From Ramlibacter agri (lineage in GTDB: Bacteria > Pseudomonadota > Gammaproteobacteria > Burkholderiales > Burkholderiaceae_C): 64,000 nt of DNA. The notes below the pieces were generated by a model that was not told where the DNA came from, searched no databases, and was given only the letters and a program-made list of their open reading frames with translations. This document shows positions 1 through 8,781 of the stretch, in pieces. The stretch's first letter is position 1; every line of letters begins with the position of its first letter. The position numbers and the translations under genes are program-made. The DNA is taken from assembly GCF_012927085.1 (NCBI RefSeq), contig NZ_JABBFX010000001.1, positions 1,178,001-1,242,000 of the forward strand. Direction: 5' to 3'.

Positions 1-328
1 CGTCCGGGTCGTCGACCAGCACGAGGGCCGGCGCCTTGATCCGGCTGCGCCAGGCGTGCAGTTCGGCCTCGGGCCAGGGCCGGCCGCGTTCGGCATAGAG
101 CAGCAGCAGCGAAGGCGCGAAATCCTCGCAGGCGGCCAGCGCCTCGGCGAGCGTGCCCGTTGCAAGCACCGAATACTCGCCCATCAGGCGCAGGAACAGC
201 GCGGTGGCGCGCCGCGCATCCGGGTTGGCGGCGACGACGACGGCGGCGGGCGCCCCTGGCTCTCCAGGCATCAGCAAGGGAATGCGCAGCGCGTGCTCGC
301 CGCTGCCCGGGTTTCGTTGTTCGTCCAT
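1..328 (-). CDS. Receiver-like (CheY-fold) protein, C-terminus cut by window edge
   Basis: Reading leftwards from an ATG at 328, preceded by a good AAGAGGAAC ribosome-binding site, the frame stays open to the window edge (109 codons). After about 25 non-conserved residues it shows the rhythm of a response-regulator receiver: a first beta strand (AAVVVAANPDARR), a helix (ATALFLRLMGEY), then strand SLLLLYAERGRP. The acidic pair that normally binds Mg2+ after strand one is A-N, and the phospho-acceptor Asp at the end of strand three is Tyr. If the fold is right it is a pseudo-receiver that cannot be phosphorylated in the usual way. It is divergent from pilQ across 175 bp. Any output domain lies outside the window. 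Fold moderately sure; role unknown. Confidence 0.6.
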   Translation of the reverse strand, partial: MDEQRNPGSGEHALRIPLLMPGEPGAPAAVVVAANPDARRATALFLRLMGEYSVLATGTLAEALAACEDFAPSLLLLYAERGRPWPEAELHAWRSRIKAPALVLVDDPD

Positions 329-503
329 GGATGTTCCTCTTGCACGCGCGCTCACGCGCGCCGGCCCATTGTTCGAACCGAAAGTGGAGGAATGAAGGAG
401 GACGGCCCGCGTTCGCATTCGCGCAACACCTGCGCGTCCTGCGCAATTCCTCCCAAGAGCCTGCCTAGATTCACCTGCCATCTCGGTAGGGGAGTCAAGG
501 CAG

Positions 504-2600
504 ATGCAGGATTTGGCAAGGACCCGCGCGCGCATCGCGGCCTGTTTCATGGTGGTGGCGCTGGGCGCCACGACGGCCGCGGCGCAGCCCGCGCAGGAGC
601 CGCTGGCGGTGCGCTCGGTGACGGCGGTTTCGCAGGACGGCGAGGACATGCTGCGGGTCGAGTTGTCGCGGCCGCTGGCGGAAGTGCCGGCGGGCTTCGC
701 CATCCAGTCGCCGCCGCGGCTGGCCTTCGACCTGCCGGGCGCCGTCAACGGCACCGATCAAGGCGAGCTGGCCTTGGAGCAGGGCAACCTGCGTTCGGCC
801 CGCATCGTCGAGGCCGAAGGCCGCACGCGCGTGGTGCTCGCGCTGCGCAGCCCCGCGTCCTGGAAGGCGCGCCTCGAGGGCAACCTGCTGCTGGTCAGCG
901 TGGCGGCGACGGCGCCGCAAGTGAGCGCGCGGCCGCAGTCCGCGCCGGAGCTCGCGAAGCGCGGCGTGCAGCCGCTGAAGGACATCGATTTCCGCCGCGG
1001 CGCGAACGGCGTCGGCCGCGTGCTGGTGGAGCTGCCCCGCGACCCCGCCGGCGTGGACGTGCGGCAGGAGGGCAACAAGCTCGTCGTCGAATTCCTGCGC
1101 ACCTCGCTGCCGCAGGGCCTGCGCCGCCGCCTGGACGTGACCGACTTCGGCACGCCGGTGCGCGCGATCAGCACGGTCGAAACCGGCGACCGCGTGCGCA
1201 TGGAGATCGAGGGCAGCGGCGCCTGGGAGCAGAGCGCCTACCAGACCGACAACCAGTTCGTCATCGAGGTGCGCCCGCGCAAGGACAACCCGGACAAGCT
1301 GACCGCGGGGCCCGGCTACACGGGCGAGAAGCTGTCGCTGAACTTCCAGAACATCGAGGTGCGCGCGCTGCTGCAGGTGATGGCGGACTTCACGCACTTC
1401 AACATCATCACGGCGGACAGCGTCAGCGGCGCGCTCACCTTGCGCCTGCAGGACGTGCCCTGGGACCAGGCGCTGGACATCATCCTGCAGGCCCGCCACC
1501 TGGGCATGCGCCGCCAAGGCAACGTGCTGTGGGTGGCGCCGCGCGACGAGATCGCCGCCCGCGAAAAACAGGAGCTGGAGGCCGGCGCCGCCATCCAGAC
1601 GCTGGAGCCGCTGCGCACGCAGGCCTTCCAGCTCAATTACAGCAAGGCAGCGGACGTGGCCGCGCAGCTGACTGCCGGCACCGGCGCGGCCCGCCTCCTC
1701 AGCACGCGGGGCGGCGCGATGCCGGAGCCGCGCACGAACCAGCTGTTCGTGACCGACATCCCGAGCCGGCTCGAAGCAGTGCAGGACCTGATCACGAAGA
1801 TCGACATCCCGGTGCGCCAGGTGCTGATCGAGGCGCGCATCGTGGAGGCGTCCACCAGCTTCGGCAAGTCGCTGGGCGCCAAGCTGGGCATCACCGACAA
1901 CAGCGGCGGCTACAAGGTGGGCAACACCAGCGTCGCGGTCGGCAACACCTATGACGCCGTCAGTGCGTCCACCGGCCAGACCTCCGCGTCCAGCACCAGC
2001 ACCACCATGGTCAACCTGCCGGCCACGGGCCAGGGCGGCTACGACCCGGCCAGCTTTGCGGTGTCGCTGTTCAATGTGGGCGCGGGCCGCTTCCTGAACA
2101 TGGAGCTGTCGGCGCTGGAAGCGGACGGCAAGGGCAAGGTCGTGTCCAGCCCGCGGGTGATCACGGCCAACCAGGCCAAGGCGCTGATCGAGCAGGGCAC
2201 CGAGTTCCCCTACCAGCAGGCCACGTCCAGCGGCGCGACCTCGGTGTCCTTCCGCAAGGCCACCCTGAAGCTGGAGGTGACGCCGCAGATCACGCCGGAC
2301 GGCAACGTCATCCTCGACCTGGAGATCAGCAAGGACAGCAAGGGCGAGACCACGGCCGCCGGCGTCGCCATCGACACCAAGCACGTGCACACGCAGGCGC
2401 TGGTGGAGAACGGCGGCACCGTGGTGATCGGCGGCATCTTCGAGATGACCGACAGCGACTCCGATTCGCACGTGCCGGTGCTGGGCGAGCTGCCGGGCCT
2501 GGGGATGCTGTTCCGTGCCCGCACCACGTCCCGCAGCAAGCAGGAGATGCTGGTCTTCATCACGCCCCGGATCCTGCAGGACGCGCGGGTGGCGCGCTGA
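504..2600 (+). CDS. pilQ: Type IV pilus secretin PilQ
   Basis: Outer-membrane secretin that forms the gated channel through which the type IV pilus passes. The 698-residue product has a Sec signal peptide (about 1-28), two AMIN domains (about 35-135 and 155-257) that bind peptidoglycan, an STN-type domain (about 275-348), a secretin N-domain (about 370-436) and the C-terminal secretin beta-barrel domain, ending with the family hallmark VPVLGELPGLGMLF. The AMIN domains argue for PilQ rather than a type II or III secretin. ATG 504 follows AAGG at a suitable distance. pilMNOP, which usually precede pilQ in Betaproteobacteria, are absent from its 5' side, where a divergent receiver-like gene lies; the next gene downstream is convergent. 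It therefore stands alone. Confidence 0.9.
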   Translation: MQDLARTRARIAACFMVVALGATTAAAQPAQEPLAVRSVTAVSQDGEDMLRVELSRPLAEVPAGFAIQSPPRLAFDLPGAVNGTDQGELALEQGNLRSARIVEAEGRTRVVLALRSPASWKARLEGNLLLVSVAATAPQVSARPQSAPELAKRGVQPLKDIDFRRGANGVGRVLVELPRDPAGVDVRQEGNKLVVEFLRTSLPQGLRRRLDVTDFGTPVRAISTVETGDRVRMEIEGSGAWEQSAYQTDNQFVIEVRPRKDNPDKLTAGPGYTGEKLSLNFQNIEVRALLQVMADFTHFNIITADSVSGALTLRLQDVPWDQALDIILQARHLGMRRQGNVLWVAPRDEIAAREKQELEAGAAIQTLEPLRTQAFQLNYSKAADVAAQLTAGTGAARLLSTRGGAMPEPRTNQLFVTDIPSRLEAVQDLITKIDIPVRQVLIEARIVEASTSFGKSLGAKLGITDNSGGYKVGNTSVAVGNTYDAVSASTGQTSASSTSTTMVNLPATGQGGYDPASFAVSLFNVGAGRFLNMELSALEADGKGKVVSSPRVITANQAKALIEQGTEFPYQQATSSGATSVSFRKATLKLEVTPQITPDGNVILDLEISKDSKGETTAAGVAIDTKHVHTQALVENGGTVVIGGIFEMTDSDSDSHVPVLGELPGLGMLFRARTTSRSKQEMLVFITPRILQDARVAR

Positions 2601-2609
2601 GACTGGCCT

Positions 2610-4031
2610 TCAGGCGGAGCGCGCCTCCAGGCGGCGCAACAGCGCCGCGGGGCGGACCGGCCAGCCCACCGGGCCGAACCAGGCGCCGCCGGCAATCGAT
2701 GCCGCATTGAGCAGCCCATAGGCCACCAGGGCCGCGGCTTGCGCCGCGAACACCCCTGCGAGGCCCCAGCCGGCGCGCAGGCCGAGCCAGCCGCCGGCGC
2801 CGGCGATCGCCAGCCGTGCCAGGTTGCCGATGACGGGCCACTTGAGCTTGCCGGCGCCCTGCGAGGCGAAGTAGAGGACCAGCCCGAGGCCGAAGAAGCC
2901 ATAGAACGGACCCACCTGGCGCAGGTACAGCGAGCCCGCGGCGATCACGGCCGGGTCCTGGCTGAAGAGGCCGATCCACGCGGCAGGGAGGGCGGCGGCG
3001 AGCAGGCCGATCGCTTCCGTCAACAGGATGGCCAGCCCGCTGCCGATCCACGCGGCATGCAGCGCGCGTTCGCGCCGGCCCGCCCCGATGCAGGTGCCGA
3101 CCATCGCGACCAGCGGGCCGCCCAGGCCGAACACCAGCGGCACCAGCAGGTACTCCAGGCGCGCGGCCGTGCCGTAGCCGGCGATGGCCGCCACGCCGAA
3201 GCCGCCGGCCAACCCGGTTGCGATCGCGATGGCGACGTTGGTCGCGACCGTCGAAACCGCGCCGGCCAGGCCGACGCGCAGAATGTCCGCGAGCAGCGCG
3301 CGCCGCACGCGGAAGCCGCGCAGCCGCGGCGCCACCACGCTGCGCCCGGCCGCGATGTAGCGGGCGAGCCAGAGCGTTCCGAGCAGGTAATACAGCAGCA
3401 GCGCGATCGCCCCGCCCGCGACACCGAAGCCCCGCACCGGGCCGTAGCCGAAGATCAGCAGCGGCGAGGCCGGGATCAGCGCCAGCGTGCCGACGCAGGT
3501 GACCGCCGCCGGCACGGCCATGTTGCCGGTGCCGCGCACGACGGAAGCGAGCGCGTTGAACAACCACACCAGGACCGCGCCGCCGAACACCCAGCCCGAG
3601 TAGGTCCGCGCGACTTCCAGCGATGCGCCGCTGCCGCCCATGTGGCGGTAAAGCGTTTCGCCGCCCAGCCAGGCCGCCAGCGTGAACAGCAGGCCGAAAG
3701 CGACGGACACCAGCACGGCGTGCAGTACGAGCGAATCGGCGTCCTCCCGGCGCCCCGCGCCCAGCGCGCGGGCGATGGCGGAGGAGATGCCGCCGCCGAT
3801 CGCGCCGCCGGACATCATCTGCATCAGCATCACGGTCGGGAACACCAGGGCCACGCCGCTCAGCGCGTCCAGGCCCAGGCGGCCGATGAAGTAAGTTTCG
3901 ATCAGCCCCACGCAGGCCTGCGCCACCATCACCGCCACATTCGGCGCGCCCAGCCGCAGCAGGGTGGAGGCGATGGGCGCTTCCAGCAGGCGCCGGGTAC
4001 GCGCGTTCAACGCGGGAGCATTCGGTGTCAT
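2610..4031 (-). CDS. MATE family multidrug/cation antiporter
   Basis: Inner-membrane exporter of the MATE family (NorM/DinF-like), expected to expel cationic or other toxic compounds using a Na+ or H+ gradient. The 473-residue product is hydrophobic throughout, with about twelve membrane segments in two halves, and family-typical pieces such as PNVAVMVAQACVGLIETYFIGRLG near the N-terminus (shown in part as PNVAVMVAQ and ETYFIGRLG) and RGTGNM in the middle. I chose ATG 4031 because GAGGAAG precedes it; a GTG at 4106 would add 25 unlikely residues and would lie inside a palindromic operator. It is divergent from a MarR regulator and shares its control region. The substrate is unknown. Confidence 0.88.
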   Translation of the reverse strand: MTPNAPALNARTRRLLEAPIASTLLRLGAPNVAVMVAQACVGLIETYFIGRLGLDALSGVALVFPTVMLMQMMSGGAIGGGISSAIARALGAGRREDADSLVLHAVLVSVAFGLLFTLAAWLGGETLYRHMGGSGASLEVARTYSGWVFGGAVLVWLFNALASVVRGTGNMAVPAAVTCVGTLALIPASPLLIFGYGPVRGFGVAGGAIALLLYYLLGTLWLARYIAAGRSVVAPRLRGFRVRRALLADILRVGLAGAVSTVATNVAIAIATGLAGGFGVAAIAGYGTAARLEYLLVPLVFGLGGPLVAMVGTCIGAGRRERALHAAWIGSGLAILLTEAIGLLAAALPAAWIGLFSQDPAVIAAGSLYLRQVGPFYGFFGLGLVLYFASQGAGKLKWPVIGNLARLAIAGAGGWLGLRAGWGLAGVFAAQAAALVAYGLLNAASIAGGAWFGPVGWPVRPAALLRRLEARSA

Positions 4032-4058
4032 GGGCTTCCTCGGATCCGGGACATTTCC

Positions 4059-4106
4059 GTGCATATGCACAAAACCGGATCGGCGGGATAATACGTGCAT
4101 GTGCAC
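4059..4106. promoter_or_regulatory. Divergent control region with two GTGCAT(A/G)TGCAC boxes
   Basis: The gap between the MATE gene and marR holds a perfect 12-bp palindrome GTGCATATGCAC at 4059-4070 and a near copy GTGCATGTGCAC at 4095-4106, with centres 36 bp apart. A GATAAT hexamer at 4087-4092, with TATTAT on the other strand, lies between them and could serve as a -10 box in one or both directions. Paired palindromes between a MarR gene and a divergent transporter are the usual arrangement for MarR autoregulation. The boxes are seen; MarR binding is inferred. Confidence 0.65.
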
Positions 4107-4144
4107 ATTCCTGCTTGCCCGCGCCCTGCGCGGGGCTTTGCCGC

Positions 4145-4579
4145 ATGGCTGAAGCCGGCCTGTCGCCCGCGGACGTCTGCCACTGCTTCGCGGTGCGGCA
4201 GGCGGCGCGCTGGATCAGCCAGCTCTACGACCAGCACCTGGCCGAGGCGGGGCTGCGCTCCACGCAGTACGCGATCCTCGGCCACCTGGAACGCAACGGC
4301 CCGGCGGGCATCGCGCAGCTGGCCGAGGCGCTGGTCATGGACCGGACGACGATGACGCGCAACGTGACGCCGCTGGAGTGCGATGGCCTGGTGGCCATCG
4401 TCCAGGCCGAGGCCGACCGGCGCCGCAAGGAAGTGCGGCTGACCCCGCGCGGCCGCGCGCGGCTGGCACAGGCGCGGCCCCTGTGGCGGCGCGCGCAGGC
4501 CGACTTCGAGCGGCACTTCGGCGCCGGCGAAGCCGCCGCGATGCGCGCCATGCTGCGGGCCGTGCCGCACGGCCGCTAG
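4145..4579 (+). CDS. MarR family transcriptional regulator
   Basis: Winged-helix repressor of 144 residues with the MarR layout: an N-terminal dimerisation helix (VCHCFAVRQAARWISQLYD), a helix-turn-helix (GIAQLAEALVMDRTTMTRNV) and the wing RRRKEVRLTPRGRARL. ATG 4145 gives a normal N-terminus. The frame is open further upstream, but that extension is arginine- and cysteine-rich and runs back through the operator boxes. It is divergent from the MATE exporter and is probably its ligand-responsive repressor. The stop lies 12 bp from the convergent end of the RND pump gene. Confidence 0.85.
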   Translation: MAEAGLSPADVCHCFAVRQAARWISQLYDQHLAEAGLRSTQYAILGHLERNGPAGIAQLAEALVMDRTTMTRNVTPLECDGLVAIVQAEADRRRKEVRLTPRGRARLAQARPLWRRAQADFERHFGAGEAAAMRAMLRAVPHGR

Positions 4580-4591
4580 CAGCGGCCATCC

Positions 4592-7500
4592 TCAGGCGGC
4601 CGGCTGCGGCGCACCGAGCGCGGCGCCGCGCAGGCGCCGGAAACCCTGCAGCAGGTCGTCGACGTAGGTGAAGACCACCGGCACGACCAGCAGGCTCAGC
4701 GCGGTGGAGGCCAGCAGGCCACCGATCACGACGATCGCCATGGGCTGGCGGAAGCTGGGCTCCGCGCCCAGGCCCAGCGCGTTGGGCAGCATGCCGGCGC
4801 CCATCGCGATCGTCGTCATGATAATCGGGCGGGCGCGCTTGTGGCAGGCATCGACCAGCGCCGCGAGCCGGCCCAGCCCGTGCTCGCGCCGCGCCATGAT
4901 GGCGTACTCCACCAGCAGGATCGAGTTCTTGGTCACGATCCCCATCAGCATCAGCGTGCCGATGACCGCGGGCATGGAGAAGGCCTGGTGCGACATCCAC
5001 AGCGCCACCAGCGCGCCGCCCAGCGCCAGCGGCAGCGCCGACAGGATGGTCGCCGGCTGCAGGAAGTCGTGGAACAGCAGCACCAGCACGGCGTAGATGC
5101 AGAAGATGCCGACCGCCATCGCGATGCCGAAGCTCTGGAACAGCTCGCCGGTGCGCTGCATCTCGCCCGATTCGATCTGGTGCACGCCGGCCGGCAGCGA
5201 GCGCAGCGAAGGCAGCTGCATGGCCTCGCGCTGCACCTCGCCGATGCTGCGGCCGGCCAGCTCGATGGACAGCGTGACGTTGCGCGAGCGGTCCAGGCGG
5301 TCGATCTGCGAAGGCCCGCTGCCCATCGTGATGTCGGCGACGGAGGCGAGCGCCACCGCGCCCTGGCTGCCCTGCACGCGCAGCTGGCCGATGGCTTCGG
5401 TGTTCGCCTGCACCGCCGGATCCATGCGTACGCGGATCGCGATCTGCCGCTCGGGCAGGTTCAGCTTGGGCAAGGCCGTGGAGTAGTCGCCGTAGGTCGC
5501 CATGCGCACGGCTTCTCCCAGCGCTTCGGAGGTGACGCCCAGCGCCGCGGCCCGCTCGTAGTTGGGCCGCACCTGGATCTCGGGCCGCTGCAGCGCCGCC
5601 GAGGAGGTGACGTTGCCGATGCCCTTCAACGTGCGCACCTCGCTTTCGGCCTGCGACGCGGCGCGCGTCAGCGCGCCGGCGTCGTCGCCGGCCAGCGTGA
5701 TGGTGAGCGTCTCGCCATTGCCGCCGTTGCCGACCGCGACGCGCGTGCCGGGCAGGCTGCGCAGGCTTTCGCGGATCTTCGCCTCGATGCCGGCCTGCGT
5801 CAGCTTGCGCTCGCCGCGCGGCGCGAGGTCGATGGTCAGGGTCGAACCGCTCACGTCCGTCGTCGCGGTGGCACCCGGGCCGCCGCCAGTGGTGGCGGTG
5901 CCCGCGGAAACGAAGACGCTGGTCACGCCGGGAATCTTCTTCACCAGTTCGGAGGCGCGCAGGCTCATCGCCGACGTCTCGTCCAGCGTGCCGCCGGGCG
6001 GCAAGGTCAGGGTCACGCGCGTCTGCGCCTTGTCCTGCGCCGGCATGAAGCCGGTGGGCAGCAAGGGGATCAGCAGCAGCGCGCCGACAAAGAAGGCGAT
6101 GCTGATGATGACCGTGGTCTTGCGCCGCTTGAGCGCATTGCGCACCCAGCGCAGGTAGCGCGTCATCAGCGGGTCGTCGGTGGCGTCGTGCGCCTGCGCG
6201 TTCTTGGCCTTCAGCAGGTAGGCCGCCATCATCGGCGTGACCAGCCGCGCCACGAGCAGCGAAGCGAGCACGGCCACCGAGGCGACGATGCCGAACTGCC
6301 GGAAGATCAGCCCGGGGATGCCGCCCATGAAGGCGGTCGGCAGGAACACGGCGACCAGCGTGAAGGTGGTGGCGATCACCGCCAGGCCGATCTCCTCGGC
6401 CGCTTCCATCGCCGCCTGGAACGGCGTCTTGCCCATGTTCAGGTGGCGCTCGATGTTCTCGATCTCCACGATGGCGTCGTCCACCAGCATGCCGACCACC
6501 AGCGACAGCGACAGCAAGGTGATGGTGTTCAGCGAGTAGCCCAGCAGGTACATCGCGCCGAAGGTCGGGATGATCGACAGCGGCAGCGCGGTGGCCGAGA
6601 TCAGCGTGGCGCGGCTGTCGCGCAGGAACCAGCCCACCACGACGATTGCCAGCAGCGCGCCTTCCAGCAGCAGGTGCATCGAGCCTTCGTAGTTGTCCTC
6701 GATCGGCGTGACGCCGTTGCTCGCTTCGGCGATGCGCACGTCGGGGTGCGCCGCGGCGAAGCGTTGCACCGCCGCGCGCACGTCCTTGGCCACCTGCACG
6801 TCGGAGAAGCCCTTGGAGCGCGTGACCTGGAAGCCGATCACCGGCTGGCCGTCGCGATAGGCGAGCGTGGAGCGCTCGGCGTGGGCGTCGCTGATGCGCG
6901 CCACCTGGTCCAGCCGCACGTAGCGGCCGTCGGCCAGCGGCACGGTGATGGCCGCCACTTCGGTGGGCGTGCCCACGGTGGCGATGGTGCGCGTGGCCTG
7001 GCGCTGCTTGCCGACGCTGCCTTCGCCGCCGGACGACTCCTGCTGCACGGACTTCAGCCGCGTCGACACGTCGGCCGGCGTGACGCCCAGGCCCGCCATC
7101 AGGGTCGGGTCCAGGTCCACGTGCACCTCGCGGTCGACGCCGCCGACGCGCGCGATCGAGCCCACGCCCTGCACGGCGCGGATGGCCTTGGCGATGTCGT
7201 TGTCGACGAACCAGGACAGGTCCTGCTCGTCGCGCTGGCTGGATTCCAGCGTGAAGGTGAGGATGGCGCCGCCGCTGGTGGTGAGCTTGGACACCGTGGG
7301 CGGGCTCATGCTGGCCGGCAGGTCGGCGCGGGCACTGTCGACGGCGTTGCGCACTTCGCTCAGCGCCTGCTCGCTGTCCTTGTCCAACTGGAAGCTGGCG
7401 CCGATGGCGACCGAGCCTTGCGTGATCGTCGTCGTGACGTGATCGAGCAAGGTGAGCGAGGCGAGCTTGTCCTCCAGCTTGCGCGCCACCTCGGTTTCCA

Positions 7501-7675
7501 GCTGCGCCGGCGCCGCGCCTTCCAGGCTGGCAGCGATGTTGATGGTGGGCAGGTCCATGTCCGGGAAGTCCTGGATCTGCAGGCGGTGGAAGCCGATCAG
7601 GCCCAGCACCGTGAGCAGCAGGAAGATGAGGACCGCCGGAACCGGATTGCGGATCGACCAGGAGGAGACGTTCAC
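4592..7675 (-). CDS. RND efflux pump, inner-membrane subunit
   Basis: Proton-driven inner-membrane pump of the AcrB/MexB superfamily, 1027 residues, normal length for the family. It opens with a membrane helix (NPVPAVLIFLLLTVLGL), followed by a large periplasmic porter loop, a transmembrane block that carries the proton-relay Asp pair in VVGMLVDDAIVEIENIERH, and a second repeat of the same plan. The start is GTG 7675, which overlaps the adaptor stop as GTGA, so translation is coupled. The frame is open far upstream, but that part overlaps the adaptor gene in another phase and is arginine-rich noise. It is the third gene of the outer membrane factor-adaptor-pump operon. Substrates cannot be read from the sequence. 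Confidence 0.93.
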   Translation of the reverse strand: MNVSSWSIRNPVPAVLIFLLLTVLGLIGFHRLQIQDFPDMDLPTINIAASLEGAAPAQLETEVARKLEDKLASLTLLDHVTTTITQGSVAIGASFQLDKDSEQALSEVRNAVDSARADLPASMSPPTVSKLTTSGGAILTFTLESSQRDEQDLSWFVDNDIAKAIRAVQGVGSIARVGGVDREVHVDLDPTLMAGLGVTPADVSTRLKSVQQESSGGEGSVGKQRQATRTIATVGTPTEVAAITVPLADGRYVRLDQVARISDAHAERSTLAYRDGQPVIGFQVTRSKGFSDVQVAKDVRAAVQRFAAAHPDVRIAEASNGVTPIEDNYEGSMHLLLEGALLAIVVVGWFLRDSRATLISATALPLSIIPTFGAMYLLGYSLNTITLLSLSLVVGMLVDDAIVEIENIERHLNMGKTPFQAAMEAAEEIGLAVIATTFTLVAVFLPTAFMGGIPGLIFRQFGIVASVAVLASLLVARLVTPMMAAYLLKAKNAQAHDATDDPLMTRYLRWVRNALKRRKTTVIISIAFFVGALLLIPLLPTGFMPAQDKAQTRVTLTLPPGGTLDETSAMSLRASELVKKIPGVTSVFVSAGTATTGGGPGATATTDVSGSTLTIDLAPRGERKLTQAGIEAKIRESLRSLPGTRVAVGNGGNGETLTITLAGDDAGALTRAASQAESEVRTLKGIGNVTSSAALQRPEIQVRPNYERAAALGVTSEALGEAVRMATYGDYSTALPKLNLPERQIAIRVRMDPAVQANTEAIGQLRVQGSQGAVALASVADITMGSGPSQIDRLDRSRNVTLSIELAGRSIGEVQREAMQLPSLRSLPAGVHQIESGEMQRTGELFQSFGIAMAVGIFCIYAVLVLLFHDFLQPATILSALPLALGGALVALWMSHQAFSMPAVIGTLMLMGIVTKNSILLVEYAIMARREHGLGRLAALVDACHKRARPIIMTTIAMGAGMLPNALGLGAEPSFRQPMAIVVIGGLLASTALSLLVVPVVFTYVDDLLQGFRRLRGAALGAPQPAA

Positions 7676-8781
7676 GGGCGCACCTCCGCCGTGCTGGCCA
7701 CCGTCACTTGCGCGCCATCGGACAGGAAAGCCCCGCCCTTCGCGACCACGCGCGTGCTCGCGTCGAGGCCGGCGACGATCTCCACGCGGTCGCCCTGGCG
7801 GCGTCCCGTGGTGACGGGCCGGCTGGCGGCCTTGCCGCCATTGGCGACCGTGTAGACGTAGGAGCGGCCGTCGCGCAACACCACCGCCGCTTCCGGCAAG
7901 GTCAGCGCGGGCTGCTGCTGCAAGGCGATGGTGCCGCTGGCGAACACGCCGGCTCGCGCGGCGCTGCCCGATGCGAGGTCCACGTAGGCGATCCCGCGAC
8001 CGGTGGTGGTGCTGAGCGTCGGCGAGACCAGCCGCACCTTGCCCGTCACGGCCTGGCCGTCGGGCAACTGCACCTGCGCGGACTGGCCGGCACGCAGCTG
8101 CGCGAGCTGGCGCGCGTCGAGTTCGGCGCGCCACTCGATGCGGCCTTGCCGGATCATCCGATACAGCTCGGTGCCGGCGCTCACCACGTTGCCGGCCACG
8201 CCGGTCTTGGTGCTGATGACGCCGGCATCGGGCGCGGTAATGCGCGTCTGCGCCAGCTTCAGCTGCGCGCTCTGCAGGTCGGCGCGCGCGGAGGCCAGCG
8301 AAGCGCGCGCGGTCGCTGCGTTGGCCTTGTATTCGTCCATCTTCTGCGGGGCCAGCGCGCCGGCCACGTCCACGGACTGCGCGCGCTGCAGGTTGCCTTC
8401 GGCTTGCTGCAAGCTGGCTTCGGCCTGGGCCACCAGCGCCAGCTGCTTCGCTACTTCTGCGCGCACGGTGTCGTCGGCCAGCCGCGCGAGCAGCTGGCCC
8501 TTGGCGACCTGCTGCCCCACGTTGGCCAGCAGCTCGGCGACGCGCAGGCCGCCGGTTTCGGGGCTGATCACCACTTCTTCCCAGGCCGCGACGGCGCCGC
8601 TGGCCTGCACTTCCTGCGGCCAGCTGCGCTCTTCGGGCGCGACGAGTTCGACGGTGAGGGCGGAGGCCGGGGCGGCAGCGGCTACCGGCGTCTTGGGCCG
8701 GGTGACCATGACGGCAGCCAGGCCAAGCACCACCACGGCGGCGGCCGCGATGGCCAGCGTTCTCTTCTTGATGTTCTTCAT
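7672..8781 (-). CDS. RND efflux periplasmic adaptor (membrane fusion protein)
   Basis: Periplasmic adaptor of the HlyD/AcrA family, 369 residues, linking the pump to the outer-membrane channel. An N-terminal membrane anchor (LAIAAAAVVVLGLAAVMV) is followed by a lipoyl half-motif (ETGGLRVAELLANVGQQVAKG), an alanine-rich coiled-coil hairpin (about 110-185), the second lipoyl half (RITAPDAGVISTKTGVAGNV) and a beta-barrel with membrane-proximal domain. ATG 8781 overlaps the stop of the outer-membrane factor (ATGA), and its own stop overlaps the pump start (GTGA). It is the middle gene of the operon. Confidence 0.92.
   Translation of the reverse strand: MKNIKKRTLAIAAAAVVVLGLAAVMVTRPKTPVAAAAPASALTVELVAPEERSWPQEVQASGAVAAWEEVVISPETGGLRVAELLANVGQQVAKGQLLARLADDTVRAEVAKQLALVAQAEASLQQAEGNLQRAQSVDVAGALAPQKMDEYKANAATARASLASARADLQSAQLKLAQTRITAPDAGVISTKTGVAGNVVSAGTELYRMIRQGRIEWRAELDARQLAQLRAGQSAQVQLPDGQAVTGKVRLVSPTLSTTTGRGIAYVDLASGSAARAGVFASGTIALQQQPALTLPEAAVVLRDGRSYVYTVANGGKAASRPVTTGRRQGDRVEIVAGLDASTRVVAKGGAFLSDGAQVTVASTAEVRP

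Noticed and set aside
495..2471. A 658-codon minus-strand frame opposite pilQ
   Set aside because: Low-complexity antisense frame; pilQ is strongly supported by signal peptide, AMIN and secretin domains.
4031..4106. GTG 4106 as start of the MATE gene
   Set aside because: It would put the start inside a palindromic operator and add an unlikely polar leader; ATG 4031 has a good ribosome-binding site.
4841..7855. A 1004-codon plus-strand open frame opposite the RND pump
   Set aside because: Composition is Arg/His/Gln/Ala repeats with no domain, exactly antisense to a well-supported pump gene.
7676..8134. N-terminal extension of the RND pump to 8134
   Set aside because: The added residues are Arg/Gly/His-rich and overlap the adaptor gene in another phase; the GTG at 7675 gives the standard pump N-terminus.
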